Assembly: GCF_001556185.1 (NCBI RefSeq)
Contig: NZ_LSIJ01000064.1
Coordinates: 1 to 64,000 of the forward strand
DNA: 64,000 nucleotides
Source: Sphingomonas sp. CCH10-B3
GTDB lineage: Bacteria; Pseudomonadota; Alphaproteobacteria; Sphingomonadales; Sphingomonadaceae
Direction: 5' to 3'
Part shown: positions 41,588 to 52,223 of the stretch, piece after piece
Layout of the letters: every line of letters starts with the position of its first letter
Numbering within the stretch: position 1 is the first letter of the stretch
Translations under genes and position numbers: made by a program
The notes under the pieces: model-generated
What the model was told of the DNA's origin: nothing
Seen by the model: only the letters and a program-made list of their open reading frames with translations
Database searches by the model: none

Positions 41588-42925
41588 ATGAAGATCACGC
41601 CGATTTCGCCCGAGTCGAGGCAGGGCCAGCACCGCTGGTGGCAGCATCTTTATGTGCAGGTGCTGGTGGCGATCGGTGTGGGCGCGGCGCTTGGCCATTT
41701 CTATCCCGATCTGGGCGTCGCGCTGAAGCCGCTGGGCGACGGCTTCATCAAGCTCGTGAAGATGGTGATCGCGCCGGTGATCTTTCTGTCGGTGGTCAGC
41801 GGTATCGCGGGCATGCGCGACATGGGCGGGGTCGGTCGCGTCGCGGCCAAGGCTTTTGCCTATTTCATCACCGTGTCGACCGGCGCGCTGGTGCTGGGGC
41901 TTATCGTCGCCAATCTCGTTCGTCCTGGCGCCGGACTCAACATCGATCCGGCGACGCTCGATCCGACGGCGGTCGCCGATTACGTCAACAAGGCGCATGA
42001 CACGAGCATCATCGGCTTCCTGAGCGACATCATCCCGACCACTTTGGTCTCGGCGCTGACCGACGGGTCGATCCTGCAGACGCTGTTCGTCGCGATCCTG
42101 TTCGGCCTCGCATTGTCGCTGGTCGGCGACCCCGCAGCGCCGGTGCGCGACCTGATCGAACGGCTGGCGATGGTCGTGTTCCGGCTCGTCGCGATGCTGA
42201 TGCGACTGGCACCGATCGGCGCGTTCGGCGCGATTGCGTTCACGATCGGCAAGTTCGGGCTGGCAGCGCTCGTCAATCTCGGCGCGCTGGTGGCGACCTT
42301 CTATGCGACCTCGCTGCTGTTCGTGCTGCTGATCCTTGGCGCGATCGCACGGGCGCATGGTTTCTCCGTGGTGCGGTTGATTGTCTATCTGCGCGCCGAG
42401 CTGTTGCTCGTGCTCGGTACTTCGTCGTCCGAAGCCGCGTTGCCCAGCCTGATCGCCAAGCTGGAGGAAGCGGGCTGCGAGCGCAGCGTGGTCGGGCTGG
42501 TGGTGCCGACCGGCTATTCGTTCAATCTCGACGGCACCAACATCTACATGACGCTGGCAGCGCTGTTCATCGCGCAGGCGACCAATGTCGAGCTCAGCCT
42601 GGGCGAGCAGCTCGCGTTGCTTGGCGTGGCGATGCTGAGCTCCAAGGGCGCAGCGGGCGTGACGGGGGCAGGGTTCATCACGCTCGCCGCCACGCTGTCG
42701 ATCGTGCCGACGGTGCCGGTTGCGGGCATGGCACTGATTCTGGGCATCGACCGGTTCATGTCCGAATGCCGCAGCCTCACCAATTTCATGGGCAATGCCG
42801 TCGCAACGATCGTCGTCGCGCGCTGGGAAGGGGCGCTCGATCGCGAGCGGCTGGCGGCAGTACTCGCAGGGGGCGGCGTGTCGCCGGCGTTGATGCCGGC
42901 GCCTGCCGACGCTGCAGCCGACTGA
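41588..42925 (+). CDS. dctA: C4-dicarboxylate:proton/sodium symporter DctA
   Basis: 445 residues, close to the 428-444 of known DctA. Features: [70 protein letters not shown] (the SSS hairpin), [28 protein letters not shown] and [10 protein letters not shown]. It imports succinate, fumarate and malate across the inner membrane. It starts 193 bases from divergent dctB after AAAGGGGAGCG. A TonB receptor follows only 29 bases downstream, possibly in the same transcript. Confidence 0.96.
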   Translation: MKITPISPESRQGQHRWWQHLYVQVLVAIGVGAALGHFYPDLGVALKPLGDGFIKLVKMVIAPVIFLSVVSGIAGMRDMGGVGRVAAKAFAYFITVSTGALVLGLIVANLVRPGAGLNIDPATLDPTAVADYVNKAHDTSIIGFLSDIIPTTLVSALTDGSILQTLFVAILFGLALSLVGDPAAPVRDLIERLAMVVFRLVAMLMRLAPIGAFGAIAFTIGKFGLAALVNLGALVATFYATSLLFVLLILGAIARAHGFSVVRLIVYLRAELLLVLGTSSSEAALPSLIAKLEEAGCERSVVGLVVPTGYSFNLDGTNIYMTLAALFIAQATNVELSLGEQLALLGVAMLSSKGAAGVTGAGFITLAATLSIVPTVPVAGMALILGIDRFMSECRSLTNFMGNAVATIVVARWEGALDRERLAAVLAGGGVSPALMPAPADAAAD

Positions 42926-42954
42926 CAAAATAGAGCAGATAGGGGAGAGGGAAA

Positions 42955-45900
42955 ATGAAGATCGGATGGAAGACGGCGCTGCTGCTGGCAGGCGCCAGCG
43001 TTACGATGCCGGCCTATGCGCAGACGGCAGCACCCGCGCCTGACGCACCTGCCGAAGAACCGACGCAGGAAGTCGTGGTCGTCGGCTCGCAGATCCGCGG
43101 CAAGGCGACGCAGGCGTTGCCGGTGACGGTGCTCGACACCAAGCAGATCGACGCGACCGGTGCGCTGTCGGGCGACGAACTCTTCCGCGCGATCCCGCAG
43201 CTCGGTGACGTGACGTTCAACCCGTCGAACAATCCGCAGACCAGCAATGCTGCGCGCGGCGACGTCAATTCGATCAACTTGCGCAACCTGGGCGTCGGCA
43301 ACACGCTGGTGCTGCTCAACGGCCGTCGCCTCGTCTCGCACCCGACCAGCCAGGCGGGCGAAGGCAATGTGCCGGTGCTGGGATATAATTCCAACTCGAT
43401 CCCGGTCGCCAATATCCAGCGGCTGGAAATCCTGCGTGACGGCGCCGCCGCCATTTACGGCGCCGATGCCGTCGCGGGCGTGGTCAACACGGTGCTGAAG
43501 GAAAATTACGACGGCATCTCGATCGACGGTCGCTTGGGCGGCGCGCTCGGCACGCATCGCCGCGAATATCAGTTTACCGGCGTGTTCGGGAAGAAGTTCG
43601 CGGGCGGCAAGGGCAATGTCACGTTGTTCCTCGACTGGACGCAGCGCGACGCTCAGCTTTCCGAGGACCAGCCCTATACCGCGACCAACGACCTGCGGCC
43701 GTTCTTCGCAAACAACCCGGCCTTTGCCGGCAATACCGCCGCTGACGGGCGCGCGACGCAGTCGCCCTGGGCCAATCTGACCGTCGTCGGCGGCCCCGGC
43801 ACGATCCGGCGCGGGACGACCGCGCTGACGTCCTCAGCCGGTGTCTTTCACACGCAATCGGCGCTCAATCCGGGCTGTCTGGTGACCATTTCGGTCAACA
43901 CCTGCTTCGGCAGCGGGACGCGCGCGACCAACACAACGCTGCGCAACGAGCGTTTCGACAACGCCGTCAACACCACGGTGACGCCGGGCATCGAACGCTT
44001 CAACAGCTTCCTGACCGCGCATTATGAAATCAGCGACCGCGTCACTGCCTATACCGAAATCGGCTTCTACCGGGCGATGAGCAAGGCAGTGCAGCCGCCG
44101 ACGATCAACCTCAACGCGATCGTCATCCCGGCGAGCAATTACTGGAACCCGTTCGGCCCCGTTACCTTTGCCAATGGTCAGGCAAACCCCAACCGCATTC
44201 CCGGCCTAACCAACGTTCCCGCCGCGGGGTTGCCGGTGCAGCTCAGCACCTATCGCTATGTCGATACCGGGCCGCAATATGTCGATGTGACCAACTGGCA
44301 GGCGCGTTTCCTGGCGGGGTTGCGCGGCAAGATCGGCGGCTTCGACTTTGACTCGGCGCTGCTTTATTCGGAAGCCGAGGCGGTCGATCGGTCGGACGCG
44401 ATCAACATGACCCGGCTGCAGCAGAGCCTCGCGCTGTCGACGCCCGATGCCTATAACCCCTTCAGCGGCGGATGCAGCGCAACCCCGGCAATTGGCGACT
44501 GCTCGCCATCGTCGCAGGTCGCGATCGACAGCATCTTGTTCAAGCTGGTGCGGCGGTCGAAGACCACGCTGGCGCTCGGCGATTTCAAGATGTCGCGCCC
44601 TGATCTGCTCAAGCTGCCCGGTGGCGATCTCGGCATCGCTTTCGGCATCGAAGGGCGGCGCGAAACGCAGCAGGACATCCGCGACGACAATCTGAACGGC
44701 ACGATCCCGTTCACGGATGCAGTCACTGGCGCGGTGTCGCTCAGCAACGTCGCAGCGGTCAGCCCGACGCCGAGCACGAGCGGCAGCCGCTTCGTCTTCT
44801 CGGCCTTCGGCGAGCTTGCCGTGCCGGTGATTTCGCCCGACATGAGCATTCCGCTGGTGCGTCGCATCGACGTGCAGTTCGCGGGCCGATTTGAGCATTA
44901 TAGCGATTTCGGTTCGATCTTCCGGCCCAAGGTGGCGGGGGCGTGGGACATCGTCGATGGCCTGCGCATCCGTGGGTCCTATTCGACCGGCTTCCGCGCG
45001 CCCAACCTCGAACAGACGCGGACGGTGCAATATTCGCGCCTCGGCTCGAACACCGACTATTACCGATGCGAAGCCGATCTACGGGCGCGGCGCATCGCCA
45101 ATTTCACACTCTGCAATCGCGGCATCAGCTATTCGATCTTCGTCTCCGGCAATCCCAATCTGCAGCCGGAAACCAGCACCAACTGGACGGTGGGCACGGT
45201 GCTCGAGCCCAAGTTCATGCCCAGCCGGTTCGGCAAGCTGACGGTGACGGCCGATTTCTGGTCGATCAACCAGGTCGGCATCGTCGGCCAGTTCGGGCCG
45301 CAGAATGCGCTGGTGCTCGATTATCTGTTGCGCCAGCAGGGATCGAGCAACCCGAACGTCATCCGCGCCGCGGTCACGACCGACGATACGCCGCTGTTCA
45401 CCGGCACTGGCCTCGCGCCGGCGGGCGCGGTGACCCAGATTCGCGACCAGTTCGTCAACCTGTTGCCGCAGACGGTGCAGGGCGTTGATCTCGCGCTGCT
45501 TTATCAGCTCCACGACACGCCGATCGGCGATTTCGACATCGACTTCAACATCGCGCGCCTCACCAAATTCTCGCGCGAAGTGCCGCCGGGCATTCAGGTG
45601 CTGTTCGCTGCCCGCGCGGCGGGCGCGATCAACGCGGCGACGCCGCTCACCGACTCAAGCGACCTGATCAAAACGCGCAGCCGCCCTGAATGGCGCACGA
45701 GCACCACCATCACCTGGTCGCTCAAGCAGTTTCAGGTCGGTACGCAGATCACCACGGTCAGCGACGTCAACGACACCAGTTTCCTCGACGTGAACGGCAA
45801 TCCTTATGTCGTGGCCGGGCAGGCAACGGTGAACCTCTATGCGCAATATCGCTTCAAGCGCGGCCCGCTCGACGGCACCCGGGTGCGGATTGGCGTGCGC

Positions 45901-46005
45901 AATCTGTTCGATGTCGATCCGCCGCTGGCCAGTGACGGCTATCTCGGCGCGCTCTACAATCCCTATGGTCGCTATCTCTATGTGACCATCGGCAAGCGGT
46001 TCTGA
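42955..46005 (+). CDS. Large TonB-dependent outer-membrane receptor
   Basis: 1016 residues. A signal peptide (VTMPAYAQ) precedes the plug (EVVVVGSQIRGKATQALPVTVLD, LRNLGVGNTLVLLNGRRLVSH, IQRLEILRDGAAAIYGADAVAGVVN) and a long barrel that ends YVTIGKRF. The plug subgroup with LVLLNGRR and IYGADAVAGVVN is common in sphingomonad and xanthomonad oligosaccharide receptors. The following genes (esterase, manD, sugar-acid transporter, GH31) suggest a uronate- or sugar-containing ligand. The start follows GGGGAGAGGGAAA. It may be co-transcribed with dctA upstream and the esterase 10 bases downstream. Confidence 0.92.
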   Translation: MKIGWKTALLLAGASVTMPAYAQTAAPAPDAPAEEPTQEVVVVGSQIRGKATQALPVTVLDTKQIDATGALSGDELFRAIPQLGDVTFNPSNNPQTSNAARGDVNSINLRNLGVGNTLVLLNGRRLVSHPTSQAGEGNVPVLGYNSNSIPVANIQRLEILRDGAAAIYGADAVAGVVNTVLKENYDGISIDGRLGGALGTHRREYQFTGVFGKKFAGGKGNVTLFLDWTQRDAQLSEDQPYTATNDLRPFFANNPAFAGNTAADGRATQSPWANLTVVGGPGTIRRGTTALTSSAGVFHTQSALNPGCLVTISVNTCFGSGTRATNTTLRNERFDNAVNTTVTPGIERFNSFLTAHYEISDRVTAYTEIGFYRAMSKAVQPPTINLNAIVIPASNYWNPFGPVTFANGQANPNRIPGLTNVPAAGLPVQLSTYRYVDTGPQYVDVTNWQARFLAGLRGKIGGFDFDSALLYSEAEAVDRSDAINMTRLQQSLALSTPDAYNPFSGGCSATPAIGDCSPSSQVAIDSILFKLVRRSKTTLALGDFKMSRPDLLKLPGGDLGIAFGIEGRRETQQDIRDDNLNGTIPFTDAVTGAVSLSNVAAVSPTPSTSGSRFVFSAFGELAVPVISPDMSIPLVRRIDVQFAGRFEHYSDFGSIFRPKVAGAWDIVDGLRIRGSYSTGFRAPNLEQTRTVQYSRLGSNTDYYRCEADLRARRIANFTLCNRGISYSIFVSGNPNLQPETSTNWTVGTVLEPKFMPSRFGKLTVTADFWSINQVGIVGQFGPQNALVLDYLLRQQGSSNPNVIRAAVTTDDTPLFTGTGLAPAGAVTQIRDQFVNLLPQTVQGVDLALLYQLHDTPIGDFDIDFNIARLTKFSREVPPGIQVLFAARAAGAINAATPLTDSSDLIKTRSRPEWRTSTTITWSLKQFQVGTQITTVSDVNDTSFLDVNGNPYVVAGQATVNLYAQYRFKRGPLDGTRVRIGVRNLFDVDPPLASDGYLGALYNPYGRYLYVTIGKRF

Positions 46006-46015
46006 CGGAGGCGGT

Positions 46016-46948
46016 ATGACGGGGCGGCAGATCCTGATCCTGTTGGCAGCGGCGCTGTGGGCTTGGCCGGCAGCGGCGCAGCGGGCGGCGGTGCCTGCTG
46101 CCCCTGCTGCCCCTGCCGCTCCGGTCGCGCAGGCACCGGCGAAGGCGCGGACGATCCTGTTCGTCGGCAACAGCTTCACTTATGCCGCCTATTCGCCGGT
46201 CCGCCGCTATCGCGCCGAAACCGTCACTGACCTGAACCAGAACGGCATCGGCGGCGTGCCGGCGCTGTTCAAGCGCTTCACCGAACAGGTCGGGCTCAAC
46301 TACGCGGTCAGCCTTGAGACCAGCGGGGGCAAGGGGCTCGACTGGCATTATGACAGCCGGCGCGCGGTGCTCGACCGGGCGTGGGACGTGGTGATCCTGC
46401 AAGGGCACAGCCTGCTCGATCGCGAGCGGCCGGGCGATCCGGCGCTGCACGTCCGCTATGCCGGGCTGCTGGCGGCGATGTTCGCGGCGCGCAATCCGGC
46501 AGTCGATGTCGAACTGAGTGCCACCTGGGCGCGTGCCGACATGGTCTATCAGCCTGGCAGCCGCTGGTCGGGGCAGCCGATCGAGCAGATGGCGCTCGAC
46601 CTGCGCCGGGGCGCCGACATGGCGCGCGCCGCCGCGCCACAGATCCGCGGCATCATCCCGATCGGCGAAGCGTGGAGCCGGGCGATCGCTGCACGCATCG
46701 CCGATCCCAATCCCTATGACGGCATTGCCTTCAACCAGGTCGATCTGTGGACCTTCGACCATTATCACGGCAGCGCTTACGGCTATTATCTGGAAGCGCT
46801 CCTGATCTTCGGGCGCGTGACCGGGCTCGACCCGCGCCGGCTGGGCGCGAAGGAACTGGCCGCCGACGACTTGGGCTTTGCCCCCAGCGTTACCGAAGCG
46901 CTGCAGCGCGTCGCCGCCGAGCAACTCGCGAACGAAGCCGCGCGCTAG
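46016..46948 (+). CDS. Exported SGNH-type hydrolase (DUF4886-like)
   Basis: 310 residues. A signal peptide (LLAAALWAWPAAAQ) and an Ala/Pro-rich linker are followed by block I ILFVGNSFTY with the expected nucleophile Ser. Other features are SGGKGLDWHYD, VVILQGHSLLD, and the C-terminal catalytic pair region FDHYHGSAYGYYLEAL (Asp and His). SGNH enzymes of this type are esterases, often deacetylating sugars. The position between a TonB receptor and sugar genes supports a carbohydrate esterase in the periplasm. The start follows GGAGGCGG. Confidence 0.82.
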   Translation: MTGRQILILLAAALWAWPAAAQRAAVPAAPAAPAAPVAQAPAKARTILFVGNSFTYAAYSPVRRYRAETVTDLNQNGIGGVPALFKRFTEQVGLNYAVSLETSGGKGLDWHYDSRRAVLDRAWDVVILQGHSLLDRERPGDPALHVRYAGLLAAMFAARNPAVDVELSATWARADMVYQPGSRWSGQPIEQMALDLRRGADMARAAAPQIRGIIPIGEAWSRAIAARIADPNPYDGIAFNQVDLWTFDHYHGSAYGYYLEALLIFGRVTGLDPRRLGAKELAADDLGFAPSVTEALQRVAAEQLANEAAR

Positions 46949-46954
46949 CGGCGG

Positions 46955-47209
46955 TCAGACCGCGCTGCCATAGCGCTGCCGCGTTGCGGCGTCGGTCGCG
47001 CGCGCCTGCTCGATCGCTTGTTCGACCGCTTCGCTTTCGATCAGCAACCGCGCTTCGAGGATTTCGACCGGGCGGAAATCGGTCGTGTCGGCCTCCGCGA
47101 ACGGCACCCGCGCGCCGATCGGATCGTCGCCATCGGCAATCTGCCGCGCCAATGTCTGCGCGACCTGCACATAGAGGCGGCGGGCATCGTCGCGTGGGGG
47201 ACCCGCCAT
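46955..47209 (-). pseudogene. Internally deleted GntR/FadR-type regulator remnant
   Basis: 84 codons from the ATG at 47209 to TGA. The first 34 residues (ARRLYVQVAQTLARQIADGDDPIGARVP) match the first helix of a GntR winged-helix domain. Residues 45-70 (FRPVEILEARLLIESEAVEQA) match the start of a FadR-type effector domain. The recognition helix, wing and most of the effector domain are missing, although the frame stays open. It is divergent from manD, where UxuR/ExuR-like GntR regulators usually sit. It is probably a non-functional remnant; a short regulatory peptide cannot be excluded. Confidence 0.62.
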
Positions 47210-47224
47210 GGCTTTCTCCCTGGA

Positions 47225-47284
47225 ATTGGTCAGGCCAATAGAGACAGGCCAGCACCGATTGGCTAGCGTGGGCTGACCGGTCAG
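47225..47284. promoter_or_regulatory. Two palindromes upstream of manD (possible GntR-type operators)
   Basis: ATTGG-TCAGG-CCAAT (47225-47239) resembles UxuR/ExuR-type sites (core TTGGT..ACCAA). CTGACCGGTCAG (47273-47284) is a perfect 12-bp palindrome 16 bases before the manD start. Their regulator is either encoded elsewhere or was the gene now deleted next door. Confidence 0.45.
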
Positions 47285-47300
47285 GGGGGGACAGCAGCCG

Positions 47301-48509
47301 ATGCGAATAACCGATGCACGTGTGATCGTGACGAGCCCGGGGCGCAATTTCGTGACGCTCAAGATCGTGACCGACGAGGGCATCCACGGCATCGGCGACG
47401 CGACGCTCAACGGACGCGAGCTGGCCGTCGTCAGCTATCTTCGCGATCATGTCTGCCCGCTGCTGATCGGCCGCGACGCGCGCCGGATCGAGGACATCTG
47501 GCAATTGCTCTATCGCGGCGCCTATTGGCGGTGCGGCCCGGTGACGATGCGCGCGATCGCTGCCGTCGACGTGGCGCTGTGGGACATCAAGGGTAAGGCG
47601 CTCGGCGCACCCGTTTACGACCTGCTCGGCGGCAAGAGCCGCGACGGCGTGCTCGTCTATGGTCATGCCAATGGCGCCGACATCGCCCATACGATCGACG
47701 AAGTCGCGCGCTACATCGACTTGGGCTATCACGCGATCCGCGCGCAGAGCGGGGTGCCAGGGCTCGACAAGCCCTATGGGGTGTCGAAGGACAAGTTGTT
47801 CTACGAACCTGCCGACGCCGAACTGCCGACCGAGACGATCTGGTCGACGCCCGAATATCTGCGCCACACGCCGAAGCTGTTCGAGGCATTGCGCGCGAAA
47901 TTCGGCGAGGCGCCGCTGCTGCTCCACGACGCCCATCACCGGCTGACCCCGCAGGAAGCCGCCAAGCTCGCCAAAAGCCTCGAGCCCTACGACCTGTTCT
48001 GGCTCGAGGATGCGACTCCGGCCGAAAATCAGGAAGCCTTCAAGCTGATCCGCCAGCACAGCACGACGCCGCTCGCGGTCGGTGAAGTGTTCAACACGAT
48101 CTGGGACTGTAAGGACCTGATCCAGAACCAGCTGATCGATTATATCCGCGCGACCATCGTCGGCGCGGGCGGCATCACCCATCTGCGCCGCATCGCCGAT
48201 TTTGCCGCGATCTGGCAGGTGCGCACCGGCTGCCACGGCGCCACCGACCTGTCGCCCGTCACGATGGGCGCGGCGCTCCATTTCCAGAGCTGGGTGCCCA
48301 ATTTCGGCATCCAGGAATATATGCGCCACACGCCCGAAACCGACGCGATCTTCCCGCATGCATATTCCTTCGCCGACGGGCTGCTGCATCCGGGTGATGC
48401 GCCGGGCCACGGCGTCGACATCGACGAAGAGCTCGCCGCCAAATATCCCTATGACCCGCGCCAGTTGCCGATCGCTCGCTTGCGCGACGGCACGATGTGG
48501 AACTGGTGA
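47301..48509 (+). CDS. manD: D-mannonate dehydratase (enolase superfamily)
   Basis: 402 residues, the same length as the characterised Novosphingobium aromaticivorans ManD. The active-site residues known there fall at identical numbers here: Arg147, Tyr159, metal ligands Asp210, Glu236 and Glu262, and His212. The enzyme dehydrates D-mannonate to 2-keto-3-deoxygluconate, a step in glucuronate breakdown. No uxaC, uxuB, kdgK or eda is in the window, so the rest of the pathway must lie elsewhere. The stop overlaps the transporter start (GTGA). Confidence 0.95.
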   Translation: MRITDARVIVTSPGRNFVTLKIVTDEGIHGIGDATLNGRELAVVSYLRDHVCPLLIGRDARRIEDIWQLLYRGAYWRCGPVTMRAIAAVDVALWDIKGKALGAPVYDLLGGKSRDGVLVYGHANGADIAHTIDEVARYIDLGYHAIRAQSGVPGLDKPYGVSKDKLFYEPADAELPTETIWSTPEYLRHTPKLFEALRAKFGEAPLLLHDAHHRLTPQEAAKLAKSLEPYDLFWLEDATPAENQEAFKLIRQHSTTPLAVGEVFNTIWDCKDLIQNQLIDYIRATIVGAGGITHLRRIADFAAIWQVRTGCHGATDLSPVTMGAALHFQSWVPNFGIQEYMRHTPETDAIFPHAYSFADGLLHPGDAPGHGVDIDEELAAKYPYDPRQLPIARLRDGTMWNW

Positions 48510-49777
48510 GCACGCGCCGCTTCAGCATCGTCGGCCTGCGCTGGTGGATCGTCGGCCTTGTCTCGCTCGGCACAATCCTCAACTACCTTGCGCGCAATTC
48601 GCTCGGCGTGCTGGCGCCGCAACTCAAGACCGAGCTGCATTTCTCGACCGAGCAATACAGCTATGTCGTCGGCGCGTTCCAGCTCGCCTATACGCTGATG
48701 CAGCCGGTGTGCGGGTTCATCGTCGATTCGGTCGGCCTGCGGATTGGTTTTGCGGTATTTGCGGTCGCCTGGTCGGTGTCGAACATGCTCCATGCCTTCG
48801 CCGGCGGGTGGCAGGGGCTGGCGTTCTTTCGCGGGCTGCTGGGCCTGAGCGAAGCCGCGGCGATCCCCTCCGGCATGAAGGCGATTGCCGAATGGTTTCC
48901 GGCGCGCCAGCGATCGGTGGCGACGGGATGGTTCAATGCCGGCACGTCGCTCGGCGCGGTGCTCGCGCCGCCGGTCGTGATCGGCATCAGCGCGTTCTAC
49001 GACTGGCAGATGGCGTTCATCGTCACCGGCGCGATCGGGCTGGTCTGGGCGGTGCTGTGGTATGCATTCTACCGCTCGCCCGCCGATCACTTTGCGATAA
49101 CGCCAGCTGAGCTGACGCTGATCGAGGCCGATCGCCCGCCGGTGATTGCAGGCGCGAAGGTATCGGCGCGGGCAATCGTCGGCACTAGGCGGTTCTGGGC
49201 GATCGCGGTGCCGCGCTTCCTCGCCGAGCCGGCATGGCAGACGTTCAGCTTCTGGATCCCGCTCTATCTCGTCACCGAGCGCGGCATGGACTTGAAGCAG
49301 ATCGCGCTGTTCGCATGGCTGCCGTTCCTTGCCGCCGACATGGGGGGCATCCTTGGCGGCTATCTGTCGCCCTTTCTGATGAAACGCGTGGGGCTGAAGC
49401 TGATTCCGTCGCGCGTCACCGGCATTGCGATCGGCGCGGTGCTGATGATCGCCCCGGGCTGCATCGGGCTCGCCACCAGCCCGATGATGGCGATTGCGCT
49501 GTTCTGCGTCGGCGGCTTTGCGCATCAGATGATCTCGGTGCTGATCAACACGCTGTCGGCCGACGTCTTCACGCCCGCCGAAGTCGGCACCGCGAACGGC
49601 TTCGTCGGCATGGCCGGGTGGACCGGCGGGCTGCTGTTCTCGCTCGCGATCGGACAACTTGCCGACGGCATCGGCTATGCGCCGCTGTTCGCCTGCCTCG
49701 CGCTGTTCGACCTGATCGGCGCTGCCGTGCTCATCCTGACGATCAGCCGCCTCGCGGTGCCCGGAGCCGCCAGGTGA
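48506..49777 (+). CDS. MFS transporter, hexuronate (ExuT) type
   Basis: 423 residues from a GTG at 48506 that overlaps the manD stop; an in-frame GTG three codons earlier is possible. Twelve membrane segments are predicted, with the anion:cation-symporter signatures [69 protein letters not shown] and [19 protein letters not shown]. This subfamily carries sugar acids such as galacturonate and glucuronate. The GH31 enzyme behind it, which has no signal peptide, means that a glycoside of a sugar acid may be its real cargo. Confidence 0.88.
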   Translation: MSTRRFSIVGLRWWIVGLVSLGTILNYLARNSLGVLAPQLKTELHFSTEQYSYVVGAFQLAYTLMQPVCGFIVDSVGLRIGFAVFAVAWSVSNMLHAFAGGWQGLAFFRGLLGLSEAAAIPSGMKAIAEWFPARQRSVATGWFNAGTSLGAVLAPPVVIGISAFYDWQMAFIVTGAIGLVWAVLWYAFYRSPADHFAITPAELTLIEADRPPVIAGAKVSARAIVGTRRFWAIAVPRFLAEPAWQTFSFWIPLYLVTERGMDLKQIALFAWLPFLAADMGGILGGYLSPFLMKRVGLKLIPSRVTGIAIGAVLMIAPGCIGLATSPMMAIALFCVGGFAHQMISVLINTLSADVFTPAEVGTANGFVGMAGWTGGLLFSLAIGQLADGIGYAPLFACLALFDLIGAAVLILTISRLAVPGAAR

Positions 49778-52191
49778 CGCGGCGCGCGACGATCTCGGCA
49801 CCGCCCGTGTTCGCGTTCGCCGGGCGCGACGGCGCGCGGGTGACGCTCGCGTCGGACACCGGCGCGGTGGCGCATGTCTTCGTGCTCGAGGAGGATATCG
49901 TCCGGCTGCTGCTGCTTGCCGACGGCACGCTGCGCAGCCCGCCGAGCTGGGCGATCGCGCCGGGGGCCGAGGACATCGCCGAGCCCGGCCGCGACCGGAT
50001 GACGACCCAAGGTTTCGCCTGCCCCGATTTCGATGTCGGCCAGACCGGCGACATCCTGACGATCGCAACCACGCATCTCCGCTTGAGCATCGCCCTCACC
50101 GGCCTCCGGTGCCGCTGGGCGCAGCGGGTTGGCGACCAGTGGCACGTGATCGCCGAGGATCGCCCGACGCAGGCCTATGACTTCGGCTGGTGGGACGGGC
50201 GCGCGCATCATTATCTCGTCCGCCGCCCCGGGGAGCGTTACTATGGCCTCGGTGAGCGATCGGGACCGATGGACCGGAGCGGGCGGCGCTTCCGCCTGAC
50301 CAATCTCGACCCGATGGGCTATGATGCGGCAACCAGCGACCCGCTCTACAAGTCGATCCCCTATGTCCTGACCGCACAGGCCGACGGCAGCTGCCACGGC
50401 AGTTTCTACGATACGCTCGCCCGCGCGACCTTCGATTTCGGGCAAGAGCTCGACAATTATCACGGGACCTATCGGCACATGGTCGCGGAGCACGGCGATA
50501 TCGATCTCTACATGATCGCGGGGCCGGATCCGCTGAGCGTCACCAAGCGCTTCACCTGGCTGACCGGACGCCCGGCACTGCCGCCGCGCTGGTCGCTCGG
50601 CTATTCGGGCTCGACGATGACCTATACCGACGCGCCCGATGCGCAGCGACGGATGGCCGAATTCATCGACGGGCTGGCGGCGCACGACATCGGCTGTGGC
50701 TCGTTTCACCTCTCGTCGGGCTACACCTCGATCGGCGACAAGCGCTACGTCTTCCACTGGAACCGCGACAAATTTCCCAATCCGGCGGGTTTCGCGAAGA
50801 GCTATGCCGATGCGGGCGTGAAGCTCGTCGCCAACATCAAGCCCGCGATGCTGCTCGACCATCCGCAGATCGATGCGGTCCGCGACGGCGGGATGCTCAT
50901 TACCGACGGGCAGGGCGCGCCGAGCGAAGCGCAATTTTGGGATGCGCCGGGCGTCTATCTCGACTTCACCAATCCGGCGACGGCGGCATGGTGGCGCGGG
51001 CAGGTGACGACTGCGCTGCTCGACCAAGGGATCACCGCGACCTGGAACGACAATAACGAATATGAGGTCTGGGACGCGCGCGCGCGCATCCATGGCTTCG
51101 GCACCCCGCGCGCGGCGGCGGAGGCGCTGCCGCTCCAGCCGCTGCTGATGATGCGCGCGTCGCGCGCGGCCCAGATCGCGCATGCGCCGGCCAAGCGGCC
51201 TTATGTCGTCACGCGGTCGGGCATGGCCGGGCTTCAGCGTTACGCGCAGACCTGGTCGGGCGACAATCGCACCGCGTGGCCGACGCTGCGCTACAATCTC
51301 AAGATGGGGCTCGGTCTCTCGCTGTCGGGCGTGTCGAACAGCGGGCATGATGTCGGCGGCTTTGCGGGGCCGGCGCCCGACGCCGAACTGCTGATCCGCT
51401 GGGTGCAGGCGGGCATATTGATGCCGCGCTTCAGCATCCATAGCTGGAACGACGACCGCACCGTCAACGAGCCGTGGATGCACCCGCACGCGACGCCCGC
51501 GATCCGGCGGCTGATGGCGTTGCGCCAGACGCTGATCCCGTTCTTCTACGACCTGCTCCACCGTCATGCGCGCGACTATGAACCGATGCTGCGTCCGCTC
51601 TGGCTCGATCATCCGGACGATCCGGCGGCGTGGGCGGATAGCGACGACCATCTGATCGGGCGCAATCTGCTCGCGGCGATCGTCGTCGAACCCGGCGCGA
51701 CGACGCGGACGGTGCGGCTGCCGGGCGCCGATCATTGGTACGACGTCTGGAGCGGCCAGGCGCATGCGGGCGGCATGCGCGTCGAGGTTGCCGCCCCGCT
51801 CGACGGCCCGCCGCCGCTGTTCGCACGCGCCCGATCGGGGCTGTTCGTCGATCTCGCGCGCGGCGGTTTCCGGCCCGGCGCGCTCGAGCGCGGGGTGTGG
51901 CTGTTCCCGCCGATCGGCGATGACGAGTTCGCGTGGGAAGCGGTGGAGGACGATGGCGAAAGCGTCGGCGCGCCACTGACGCGCTGGCGGATCGAAGGTA
52001 GCGCGCGGGGCGACCGGATCGATCTCGACGTGTCGCGGACGGGTGGCGAGGGTGCCACGACGCTCACGATCCTGCTCCCCGCTGGCGAGCGTCGCCAAGT
52101 CGTCGCGCGTGGCGGCACGATCGAAGCGATCGATGCAAACGGTCGCCCCGGCGTGCGAGTCACCCTGCACGTCGCCCCGAGGGCGACCTGA
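49774..52191 (+). CDS. Glycoside hydrolase family 31 enzyme, cytoplasmic
   Basis: 805 residues from a GTG at 49774 that overlaps the MFS stop by four bases. An N-terminal beta-sandwich is followed by the GH31 barrel: YYGLGERSGPMDRSGRRF, LPPRWSLGYSGSTMTY, the nucleophile Asp426 in TWNDNNEYEVWD, the acid/base Asp497 in TWSGDNRTAW, and PRFSIHSWNDD, then C-terminal beta domains. No signal peptide is seen. Family 31 includes alpha-glucosidases, alpha-xylosidases and sulfoquinovosidases. Coupling to manD and a hexuronate-type transporter suggests an alpha-linked glycoside carrying a uronate, but specificity cannot be read from the sequence. Confidence 0.9.
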   Translation: MTRRATISAPPVFAFAGRDGARVTLASDTGAVAHVFVLEEDIVRLLLLADGTLRSPPSWAIAPGAEDIAEPGRDRMTTQGFACPDFDVGQTGDILTIATTHLRLSIALTGLRCRWAQRVGDQWHVIAEDRPTQAYDFGWWDGRAHHYLVRRPGERYYGLGERSGPMDRSGRRFRLTNLDPMGYDAATSDPLYKSIPYVLTAQADGSCHGSFYDTLARATFDFGQELDNYHGTYRHMVAEHGDIDLYMIAGPDPLSVTKRFTWLTGRPALPPRWSLGYSGSTMTYTDAPDAQRRMAEFIDGLAAHDIGCGSFHLSSGYTSIGDKRYVFHWNRDKFPNPAGFAKSYADAGVKLVANIKPAMLLDHPQIDAVRDGGMLITDGQGAPSEAQFWDAPGVYLDFTNPATAAWWRGQVTTALLDQGITATWNDNNEYEVWDARARIHGFGTPRAAAEALPLQPLLMMRASRAAQIAHAPAKRPYVVTRSGMAGLQRYAQTWSGDNRTAWPTLRYNLKMGLGLSLSGVSNSGHDVGGFAGPAPDAELLIRWVQAGILMPRFSIHSWNDDRTVNEPWMHPHATPAIRRLMALRQTLIPFFYDLLHRHARDYEPMLRPLWLDHPDDPAAWADSDDHLIGRNLLAAIVVEPGATTRTVRLPGADHWYDVWSGQAHAGGMRVEVAAPLDGPPPLFARARSGLFVDLARGGFRPGALERGVWLFPPIGDDEFAWEAVEDDGESVGAPLTRWRIEGSARGDRIDLDVSRTGGEGATTLTILLPAGERRQVVARGGTIEAIDANGRPGVRVTLHVAPRAT

Positions 52192-52223
52192 AATGACCGT
52201 CGCGCGGCCGCCTGGTGCAATAA

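Noticed and set aside
49675..52170. 831-codon minus-strand frame opposite GH31
   Set aside because: Antisense of a gene with both GH31 catalytic aspartates and coupled starts.
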